Positions 24,572 to 30,177 of a stretch of 30,177 nucleotides of DNA are shown one piece after another (within the stretch, counting starts at the first letter, position 1; each line of letters opens with the position of its first letter). This stretch comes from JBDZVM01 sp040255675. GTDB lineage: Bacteria; Actinomycetota; Actinomycetes; Acidothermales; Acidothermaceae. The notes under the pieces were generated by a model. It was not told the DNA's origin. It did no database searches and worked only from the letters and a program-made list of their open reading frames with translations. Location: positions 1 through 30,177 of the forward strand of contig JBDZVM010000044.1 in assembly GCA_040255675.1 (NCBI GenBank), given 5' to 3'. Both the position numbers and the translations under genes were made by a program.

Positions 24572-24641
24572 TCCCAGCGGCAAGAGCGGCCGTGACGGAT
24601 CAGCTGGGACTCCGTCCCGTCGTCGGCTGGGATTCTTTCCC
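24572..24641. promoter_or_regulatory. Cluster of three GCTGGGA motifs in a divergent promoter region
   Basis: The 255-base gap between the membrane-protein operon (minus) and the secreted-protein gene (plus) contains GCTGGGA at 24603-24609 and 24626-24632, spaced 23 bases, and its complement TCCCAGC at 24572-24578. The first two continue into dyads: GGGACTCCGTCCC (24606-24618) and GGGATTCTTTCCC (24629-24641). Repeated dyads about two helical turns apart are typical of response-regulator or dimeric-repressor sites. The adjacent NarL-type regulator is the obvious candidate binder. Confidence 0.5.
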
Positions 24642-24768
24642 GGCGTCGCTGGTGGTCGCTGCTCTTCCGGCTAGGTAGTCCCTTCCTATTACATGTCATC
24701 GCAGGCGAACGACGCCGATTCACACTCGGCCGATCTCACCCGACCAATTCACAAGGAGGGGACTCCAC

Positions 24769-25263
24769 ATGTTCCGTGGCACCAAGCTAATTCCGGCTCT
24801 CGCCGGCGCCGCACTCGGCATTGGACTGCTCGGCACGTCGCCCGCGTATGCCTCGCCCGGCAACACGCAACAAACGATCCAGGAGTCGTCGGACGCGGCA
24901 GGCGCCGTATTCACGTGCGGATCGAATACCATTATGGTCACCGGCGGAACCACAGATTTCGTCATGCATTCCGGGCTCGACGCCACTGGCGTATTCCATT
25001 TCACCGGCACGATCACGGTCCACGACATCACGGCTGAAGACGCCGACGGCAACCAGTACACGATCACAGGCGCAAGCTGGTTTGGCGGGAAAGGCACCGA
25101 AGACCAGCAGCAAATCTTCACTGACACCGAGCATTTCGTCATTCGCGGCGCGGACGGCGGCGTCTACGGTCACGCGCAAATCGTCGAACATTTCACTGCC
25201 GATGGCAGCTCGTTCGTCGCCGATATCGGGAGCTGCGAACCGCCTGCTGACGACGAGGGCTGA
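24769..25263 (+). CDS. Small secreted protein of unknown function
   Basis: A 164-residue protein with a Sec signal peptide: MFRGTKLIPALAGAALGIGLL, then cleavage near AYA|SPG at about residue 28. The ATG follows an exceptionally strong AAGGAGGGG ribosome-binding sequence, suggesting high expression. The mature part is rich in beta strands (TDFVMHSGLD, GVFHFTGTITVHDIT, HFVIRGADGGVYGHAQIVEHF) and has two cysteines, near its start (FTCGSN) and end (IGSCEPP), that could form one disulphide. It resembles an actinobacterial family of secreted proteins without known function. Divergence from the kinase operon across the repeated motifs suggests it may respond to that two-component system. It ends before a strong bidirectional terminator. 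Confidence 0.85.
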   Translation: MFRGTKLIPALAGAALGIGLLGTSPAYASPGNTQQTIQESSDAAGAVFTCGSNTIMVTGGTTDFVMHSGLDATGVFHFTGTITVHDITAEDADGNQYTITGASWFGGKGTEDQQQIFTDTEHFVIRGADGGVYGHAQIVEHFTADGSSFVADIGSCEPPADDEG

Positions 25264-25298
25264 ATCTCTTACCCGTCTCTGGGCTGGGGCCTTGAACC

Positions 25299-25346
25299 GC
25301 GTAACCCCCGATGCAAAGCGTGCACGGCGTGCATCGGGGGTTACGC
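25299..25346. terminator. Strong bidirectional terminator hairpin
   Basis: GCGTAACCCCCGATGCA (25299-25315) and its exact complement (25330-25346) form a 17-bp perfect stem around a 14-base loop. It sits 35 bases after the secreted-protein stop and 35 bases before the end of the convergent permease gene. There is no T-tract, but stem strength and position between convergent genes make termination in both directions the natural reading. Confidence 0.8.
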
Positions 25347-25381
25347 CCTCTTCACGTGATCGGCCCAGCGGTCTGGCGCGG

Positions 25382-26227
25382 CTAGCCACCAGCGGTGTGG
25401 TAGTGACGAAGGCTGTAGCTCCAGACTCGACGGGCAACCACGAACAGGAGCAAGCCGGCAAGCGGCGACCAATGCACGATCCACGACATCGCACCGTGGC
25501 GGGGCGCGATGCCGAGCACTACTTCGACCGGAAAATACGCGACGAACGCAAGCGGCAGCAGGAAGGTGAACAGACCCTGCACGACTTTCGGCACGATCGA
25601 CAACGGGTAGTTGCCGAACGTCGACATGAGCTCGTCGACCCAAGAACCGAGCACTCGCGAGCCGGGCGAACGCAGCAAGAGGCAGGTCAGCACTAGCTGC
25701 AGCGCGCCTTCAAGCAACACTCCACCGATCACGGCGGCGGCCACGTACAGCCCGAGCGCGAAACTCCAACGGACGTCGACGAGCGCGACCGCGAAGCCAA
25801 GGGTCGACGCCCCGACCGCGATATCACCGAGCGCATTGACGTTGAACTGGCTGACCAAGACCTGGGTGAAGACAGGTAAGGGGCGCAAGAAGTAGCCGTC
25901 GACGCGGCCTTCGTCGACGAGTCGGGGCAACCAGTTCATATTGGAGAAGACGAGCACGTAGAGGCCGTGCGAAAGCAGCCGCATGCCGATAATGAGCAGC
26001 ACGCCGGCCGCGGGAAAGTCGCCCAGCCCGCCCTTGAATCGAGTGAGCAAGACGCCCGCGAACATGAGGGTCGAGGTCTGCCACAAGATGCCGAACATGA
26101 TCGAGACGACAAAGTCGACGCGATACTCCATACGAGCGCGCAGATTCAGCGCGGTGACTTTGCGCACCACCCGTAGCGTGTGCCTGAACTGGTGCGCGCG
26201 GGGGCGAAGCGCCGCGATCGTGGTCAC
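25382..26227 (-). CDS. ABC-2-type transporter permease, first of a pair (PF06182-like)
   Basis: A 281-residue integral membrane protein with about six helices. Features such as LNLRARMEYRVDFVVSIMFGILWQ (split by reading) at the first helix, and DEGRVDGYFLRPLPVFTQVL, match the ABC-2 family once called DUF990 (PF06182), whose members act in pairs with a NatA-like ATPase. I choose GTG 26227 because AAGGAGG lies nine bases upstream. GTG 26236 overlaps the preceding stop (GTGA) but sits directly on the ribosome-binding sequence. From memory, related exporters include viologen-resistance systems; the substrate here is not known. Last gene of the DedA/ABC block, ending at a strong terminator. Confidence 0.88.
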   Translation of the reverse strand: MTTIAALRPRAHQFRHTLRVVRKVTALNLRARMEYRVDFVVSIMFGILWQTSTLMFAGVLLTRFKGGLGDFPAAGVLLIIGMRLLSHGLYVLVFSNMNWLPRLVDEGRVDGYFLRPLPVFTQVLVSQFNVNALGDIAVGASTLGFAVALVDVRWSFALGLYVAAAVIGGVLLEGALQLVLTCLLLRSPGSRVLGSWVDELMSTFGNYPLSIVPKVVQGLFTFLLPLAFVAYFPVEVVLGIAPRHGAMSWIVHWSPLAGLLLFVVARRVWSYSLRHYHTAGG

Positions 26228-26232
26228 GCTTC

Positions 26233-27075
26233 TCACCCTCCTTGCACGGTGACTCGACGCGACGCCCGAGCCCACAAGAGCTTGGTGACCACCGCGAGGG
26301 CAATGCACCAAGATAGCTGCAGCAGCAGCTCTTTCGGGGCGTCAGAAAGCGGGATACGCCCGACGTATATCGACAGCGGCACGTTGATACCGCTGCTGAA
26401 CGGCAGCCATGTCGCTACGACCAACAGCCAGGCCGGCATGAAGGGCAGCGGCACGAACACGCCTGAAAGCAAGTCTTGGATGAAGTAGTACATGCGCGAA
26501 AGCCCGTTGTTGCTGAGCATCCAAAACATCGAAACGTCGACGATCGCGCCGAGGTAGTAGAGCACGATCTGGCCGAGCACAAGGCTTACCATGAAGACCA
26601 GCGCGCCTTCGGCGCCGCGCGGCGCGCCGATAATTCCGGCGGCAAGGATCACGACATAGCCGAAAATCGCCCATGCCCCGCCGTAGAGCATGTCGCCGAC
26701 CTGCCGCCACATGTAGAAACGGCCCGGTGAAATAGGCCGCATGAACCAGTATGCGATCGTGCCCTCGCGCACGCTTAACGCGACACTGTCTCGCTGCGGG
26801 AAACTCCTTGCGCTCCAACGGATTCTTGCCATCAGCAACGCCATCAACGAATAGGTGAGCGTCTGCTTCAAGGTAAGGCCAGCGGCTTTGGCGGTGTTGG
26901 AGAAGACGGCCGTCCACAGCCGGTCGTACAGATACAGCTGCACGGCAAGTGTCATCGGAGTGATGACAAGCCTGATACGGAAGGCACGCTCGTTCAGCAC
27001 ACCGATCCTGATCAGCCGCCATGACCGATTCGCCAGGCGGCTGGTTGCGGCGTCCGGTAAAGCGAGGCTCGTCAC
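26233..27075 (-). CDS. ABC-2-type transporter permease, second of a pair (PF06182-like)
   Basis: A 280-residue membrane protein with about six helices. It is similar in plan to its neighbour: the first helix follows IGVLNERAFRIRLV, and the coupling region reads REGTIAYWFMRPISPGRFYMWRQ, equivalent to the RVDGYFLRPLP segment of the other permease. The two therefore probably form a heterodimeric pore driven by the ATPase encoded just upstream. The GTG start at 27075 overlaps the ATPase stop (GTGA), so synthesis is coupled. Substrate unknown; export of a hydrophobic or cationic compound is the usual role. Confidence 0.88.
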   Translation of the reverse strand: MTSLALPDAATSRLANRSWRLIRIGVLNERAFRIRLVITPMTLAVQLYLYDRLWTAVFSNTAKAAGLTLKQTLTYSLMALLMARIRWSARSFPQRDSVALSVREGTIAYWFMRPISPGRFYMWRQVGDMLYGGAWAIFGYVVILAAGIIGAPRGAEGALVFMVSLVLGQIVLYYLGAIVDVSMFWMLSNNGLSRMYYFIQDLLSGVFVPLPFMPAWLLVVATWLPFSSGINVPLSIYVGRIPLSDAPKELLLQLSWCIALAVVTKLLWARASRRVTVQGG

Positions 27076-28094
27076 GCGGGTTGGCTCGCTGTTGTCGAGT
27101 CGTCGGCGAGCTGAGCCAAATAGACGTCGCGCATCAAATCTTCGAGGTTCGTCTCTTCGACGCCGACGTTCGCGACCGGAAAGTGCGAAATGAGCGACCG
27201 GACGACGTCTTCCGCGGTTGACCCCGCCCGTGGCGTGAGAGTGGCGCGCATGCCGTCGTGCGTAACGACCCGAGCGCCGGGAACGTCGACGACCGACACT
27301 GGCGCCGAAAACGTGACATTGACGTGTGACGCGTTGCCGTGCTCAGTCTTCAACTGCTCGAGCGTGCCGTCGAACATAAGCCGCCCGTGATTGATGAGCA
27401 GCACGCGTTCGCACAGGCGCGCCACCTCGGTCATGTCGTGTGTCGTCAAGACGACCGTGCGCCCCCGCTGCTGCACCTGCGCGCGAAGGAACTCGCGCGC
27501 CTGCTCCTTGACGACGACGTCCATGCCGATGGTGGGTTCGTCGAGAAAGACGATCGGCGGGTCGTGCAACATGGCACCCGCCATCTCACACCTAACCCGC
27601 TGGCCAAGCGAAAGGTTGCGCACCGGAGTGTGCCAAAACTCGGAAAGCTCGAGGATTTCATCGAACTCGGCAAGCTGTTTTTCGTAGAGGGCTTGCGGCA
27701 CGTCGAAAATGTCGCGCAGCAACGCAAAAGACTGGCGCGCCGGAAGATCCCACCACAGTTGCGTTTTCTGCCCGAACACCGCGCCGATCGACTTCGCGTT
27801 GGCCAGCCGGTCTCGATGCGGCACCCGCCCGTTGACAAACACTTCGCCGGACGTTGGGGTCAAGATACCGGTGAGCATTTTGATGGACGTCGACTTGCCG
27901 GCGCCGTTCGGGCCAAGCAGCGCCACTATCTCGCCGCGCGCCACACTCATCGTGAGGCGATCTACCACCGTGCGGTGATCGCGGAGCGGGTCGACCAGCG
28001 AGCGCAGCGCGCCGAAACGGCCCTCGTGCCGGCGGGCGATCGCGAAAGTCTTCGTAAGGTCGTGGGCGACGATTGCTTGGTCGACGTCGTTCAC
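27072..28094 (-). CDS. NatA-like ABC transporter ATPase
   Basis: A 340-residue ATPase. I start at GTG 28094 because GGAGG lies nine bases upstream; the longer reading adds only an Arg/Ala-rich stretch. It has Walker A GPNGAGKST 61-69, a Q-loop in FGQKTQLWWDLP (108-119) that is characteristic of NatA-like ATPases paired with PF06182 permeases, the variant signature LSLGQ 161-165 (normal in this group), Walker B VFLDEP 182-187 and the switch His in LTTHDM. A C-terminal domain of about 90 residues (NVTFSAPVSVVDVPGARVV, EETNLEDLMRDVY) is also usual. It powers the two permeases downstream. Confidence 0.95.
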   Translation of the reverse strand: MNDVDQAIVAHDLTKTFAIARRHEGRFGALRSLVDPLRDHRTVVDRLTMSVARGEIVALLGPNGAGKSTSIKMLTGILTPTSGEVFVNGRVPHRDRLANAKSIGAVFGQKTQLWWDLPARQSFALLRDIFDVPQALYEKQLAEFDEILELSEFWHTPVRNLSLGQRVRCEMAGAMLHDPPIVFLDEPTIGMDVVVKEQAREFLRAQVQQRGRTVVLTTHDMTEVARLCERVLLINHGRLMFDGTLEQLKTEHGNASHVNVTFSAPVSVVDVPGARVVTHDGMRATLTPRAGSTAEDVVRSLISHFPVANVGVEETNLEDLMRDVYLAQLADDSTTASQPA

Positions 28095-28115
28095 CCGGGG
28101 AGACCTCCGAATCAG

Positions 28116-28145
28116 TGTGGCCGCGGCACACGTTGTGGCCGCGGC
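28116..28145. repeat. Two 12-bp direct repeats upstream of the ABC operon
   Basis: TGTGGCCGCGGC occurs at 28116-28127 and 28134-28145, 18 bases apart, each centred on the palindrome CCGCGG. They lie in the 120-base gap between dedA and the ATPase gene, 22 bases before the ATPase start on the minus strand. They could be regulator sites at an internal promoter; no binder is known. Confidence 0.45.
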
Positions 28146-28214
28146 TTGTCGTTGCGGCACGCGTTCAGGCACGCCTAACCATTGTCGGCGATGTTTGATT
28201 CCGGTTGAAAAAAT

Positions 28215-28847
28215 TTACTCGTCGCTGGGCGACGTGCGTGCGCGGCGACGACGGTTCCGCAACAACTCGACGCCGAGCGAGACCACCGAAAGCACGACCG
28301 CGAAGCCGACGATTGGCAACACGTACCGCTCGATGTGCAGTTCTTGGCCGACGTAATAGCCGGCCAGCAGGATCGAGATGGGCCAGACGACACCGCCGAG
28401 AACGTTCGCTACGACGAACGTGCGAACCGGCATCTCGATGATGCCGGCCATCGGATTCATGAAGGTGCGAAGGATCGGGATGAAACGGCAAAGAAAGACC
28501 GCCCAGCCCTCGCCGAAACGCCGCAACAACGGCTCGATCCGGGTGATCGAATGCGCGAACGACGAGCCCGGTTTCGCGAGCACGTGGCCACCGCGAACGC
28601 CGATCACGTATCCGACTTGGGCGCCGAGAATCGCGGCGATCGGGCAGCCGATCAGCAGCGCCGCGATCGGCAGGTGAGTCGCGCTGCTGACCGGTTGCGC
28701 GGCGAATGCGCCGGCGAGCGCGAGCAAGGTGTCGCCGGGCAGGAAGAAGCCAATGAGCAATCCCGTCTCGGCGAACAAGATCACGAAGATCCCAATCAGC
28801 CCAAAGGTGGTGATCAGTGATCGGGCGTCGAGCACGTTCAACGCCAC
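28215..28847 (-). CDS. DedA-family membrane protein
   Basis: DedA/VTT proteins act in membrane lipid recycling (undecaprenyl phosphate or phospholipid flipping) and envelope homeostasis. The 210-residue protein starts at GTG 28847 (MALNVLDARSLITTFGLIG), which fits the family N-terminus; GTG 28916 would add 23 residues. Family landmarks: FAETGLLIGFFLPGDTLL (membrane-hairpin segment), GAQVGYVIG, FLCRFIPILRTFMNPMAG (the conserved arginine/proline signature) and NVLGGVVWPISILLAGYYVG. An arginine-rich tail ends the protein. A run of six T follows the stop on the coding strand. Neighbouring fba, as in mycobacteria, supports ancestral gene order. It lies 120 bases upstream of the ABC operon and may have its own promoter. 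Confidence 0.92.
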   Translation of the reverse strand: MALNVLDARSLITTFGLIGIFVILFAETGLLIGFFLPGDTLLALAGAFAAQPVSSATHLPIAALLIGCPIAAILGAQVGYVIGVRGGHVLAKPGSSFAHSITRIEPLLRRFGEGWAVFLCRFIPILRTFMNPMAGIIEMPVRTFVVANVLGGVVWPISILLAGYYVGQELHIERYVLPIVGFAVVLSVVSLGVELLRNRRRRARTSPSDE

Positions 28848-29176
28848 GACATGCGGCTGCGACGCGAGCGCGGCTCCGACGTCGACATGCGCAAGGGCGA
28901 CCAGGTGTGAGGGCACGAGCCGAAGGTACCCGAGCCGGCGAGCCCGGAGCCGCGAGGCTGTGCCGTGCTGACCTCCCCTGAGCGGCGAGGCCAGGCGCAG
29001 GCCCACTGCCCCTGAGCGGCGAGGCTGGCCGCGATGCGCGATACTTCTAAGCGCGACACCCAAGCTGCCCCGGCTTCGGGTAGCGGCGCAGGCCGGTAGC
29101 TTTGCGCCGTCCGCCAAGATCGTGGTGGCGCCGTCGCCTCGCCCGCTTTCCCCGTCCGACTTTCAGGAGTACGACA
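28848..29176. other. Divergent dedA/fba intergenic region with two 17-bp direct repeats
   Basis: This 329-base stretch contains no convincing gene. The repeat CCCCTGAGCGGCGAGGC occurs at 28975-28991 and 29009-29025, 34 bases apart, and GCCGCGAGGCTG at about 28950 is related. The sequence GATACT (29040-29045) could be a -10 box for the aldolase gene, but no -35 fits well. The region must hold the promoters of both flanking genes. The part next to dedA (28848-28916) might be coding if that gene starts further upstream. Confidence 0.5.
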
Positions 29177-30177
29177 ATGCCCATCGCCACCCCCGAGGTC
29201 TACGCCGAGATGATCGACCGGGCGAAGGCAGGCCGCTTCGCGTATCCGGCGATCAACGTCACGTCGTCGTCGACTCTGAACGCCGCGATCCAGGGCTTCG
29301 CCGACGCCGAAAGCGACGGCATTCTGCAGTTTTCGTGGGGCGGCGCGGAGTTCGCTTCGGGCCAGAAAGTCAAAGACATGGTCACCGGCGCCGTGGCGCT
29401 GGCCGAGTTCGCGCACGTCGTGGCGGCGAAGTACGACGTCAACATCGCGCTGCACACCGACCACTGCCCGCAAACCAAGCTCGACGGCTACATGCGGCCG
29501 CTGATCGAGATCTCGAAGGAGCGCGTCAAGCGAGGCGAGAACCCGCTGTTCGGCTCCCACATGTGGGACGGTTCGGCGGTCGAACTCGAAGAAAACCTGA
29601 AGATCGCGCGCGAGCTTTTGGAAGGCTGCGCCGCCGCGAAGATCATCATGGAGCTTGAAATTGGCGTCGTCGGCGGTGAAGAAGACGGCATCAGTCACGA
29701 GATCAACGAGAAGCTCTACACGACGCCGGGCGACGCGTTGCGCACCGCCGAAGTGCTGGGTCTGGGCGAGCATGGCCGCTACCTTTTGGCCGCTACCTTC
29801 GGCAACGTGCACGGCGTCTACAAGCCGGGTGGCGTCAAGCTGCGTCCGAGCGTCTTGAAAGACATCCAAGACGCCGTCAGCGAGAAGTACGGCAAGGAGA
29901 AGCCGTTCGACCTCGTGTTCCACGGCGGATCGGGCTCGGCCCTGGAGGAGATCCGCGAGACCCTCGACTACGGTGTCGTGAAAATGAACGTCGACACAGA
30001 TACCCAGTACGCCTACTCGCGTCCGGTGGTCGACCACATGTTCAAGAACTACGATGGCGTCTTGAAGGTTGACGGAGAGGTCGGCGTCAAGAAATCGTAC
30101 GACCCGCGCACCTGGTCGAAGGCTGCCGAGAACGGCATGGCCGCCCGCGTCGTCGAGGCTTGCGAAAACCTGCGCTC
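29177..30177 (+). CDS. fbaA: Class II fructose-bisphosphate aldolase (3' end outside window)
   Basis: This zinc enzyme cleaves fructose 1,6-bisphosphate to dihydroxyacetone phosphate and glyceraldehyde 3-phosphate, and works in reverse in gluconeogenesis. The frame starts at ATG 29177, seven bases after AGGAG, and stays open through 333 complete codons to the window edge. Since the family has about 340-345 residues, only about ten are missing. Landmarks: HTDHC 93-97 (catalytic Asp95, zinc ligand His96), GVVGGEEDG (loop with conserved glutamates), zinc ligand His212 in GNVHGVYKPG, and zinc/phosphate region His249 in HGGSGS, then KMNVDTDTQYA. The start MPIATPEVYAEM is the same as in the mycobacterial enzyme from memory. 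All key residues are intact; housekeeping expression is expected. Confidence 0.98.
   Translation, partial: MPIATPEVYAEMIDRAKAGRFAYPAINVTSSSTLNAAIQGFADAESDGILQFSWGGAEFASGQKVKDMVTGAVALAEFAHVVAAKYDVNIALHTDHCPQTKLDGYMRPLIEISKERVKRGENPLFGSHMWDGSAVELEENLKIARELLEGCAAAKIIMELEIGVVGGEEDGISHEINEKLYTTPGDALRTAEVLGLGEHGRYLLAATFGNVHGVYKPGGVKLRPSVLKDIQDAVSEKYGKEKPFDLVFHGGSGSALEEIRETLDYGVVKMNVDTDTQYAYSRPVVDHMFKNYDGVLKVDGEVGVKKSYDPRTWSKAAENGMAARVVEACENLR

Noticed and set aside
28838..30037. Minus-strand frame of 399 codons opposite the aldolase
   Set aside because: The plus strand encodes a complete set of aldolase catalytic residues; the antisense frame is a composition artefact.
1..30177. tRNA, rRNA, riboswitch or T-tract terminators
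   Set aside because: No cloverleaf, rRNA or known riboswitch core was recognised by eye, and the hairpins found lack U-runs; a covariance-model scan would be decisive.

Overview
The window is high-GC DNA from an actinobacterium. Three things point there. The gene order dnaK-grpE-dnaJ-hspR-clpB includes the MerR-type repressor HspR, a typical actinobacterial arrangement. DnaJ, PyrE, DedA and the class II aldolase all look like their mycobacterial/frankial relatives. From memory, homologues of dnaK-grpE-dnaJ-hspR, fba, dedA, pyrE and clpB lie in one chromosomal neighbourhood in Mycobacterium tuberculosis (about Rv0350 to Rv0384c). I cannot place the genus. No tRNA, rRNA, CRISPR array, transposase or phage gene is visible, so this is mostly ordinary chromosome with a few accessory inserts.

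Layout. (1) 1-5466, plus strand: heat-shock chaperone operon, with dnaK cut by the left edge. (2) 5582-8767, plus: a large secreted purple-acid-phosphatase-like protein fused to beta-helix, PKD-like and carbohydrate-binding-like modules. (3) 8783-9756: two copies of a 64-bp structured repeat flanking a decayed AbiEi/DUF559-type gene. (4) 16563-9767, minus: PadR regulator, ABC ATPase, 896-residue FtsX-like permease, membrane-anchored VanY-like carboxypeptidase, aminotransferase and PfkB sugar kinase. Five of the six genes start on or next to the preceding stop codon. (5) 16714-18348, plus: a short-chain dehydrogenase and two small probable alpha/beta-barrel proteins. (6) 18383-19069, minus: a degenerate alpha/beta hydrolase, divergent from pyrE (plus). 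(7) 24513-19623, minus: membrane protein, NarL-type histidine kinase and response regulator, and a DHA2 drug exporter, divergent from a small secreted protein (24769, plus). (8) 28847-25382, minus: DedA, then an ABC-2 exporter (ATPase and two permeases). (9) 29177 onward, plus: class II fructose-bisphosphate aldolase, cut by the right edge.

How the genes work together. Block 1 is the DnaK/ClpB disaggregation machine with its own repressor. Block 4 looks like an envelope-stress or peptide-export module: the PadR repressor probably binds the palindrome over its own start, and the ATPase, permease and D,D-carboxypeptidase are translationally coupled. Block 7 looks like a signal-responsive efflux module, with three GCTGGGA motifs in the divergent promoter region as candidate response-regulator sites. 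Block 8 resembles NatA-like exporters with PF06182-type permeases.

No wholly new system is obvious. The best candidates for something undescribed are the paired 64-bp repeats with compensatory arm changes, the perfect 36-bp in-frame tandem repeat in padR, the PadR-ABC-FtsX-VanY module with its Cys/His-rich extracytoplasmic loop, and the divergent operator array at 24572-24641.
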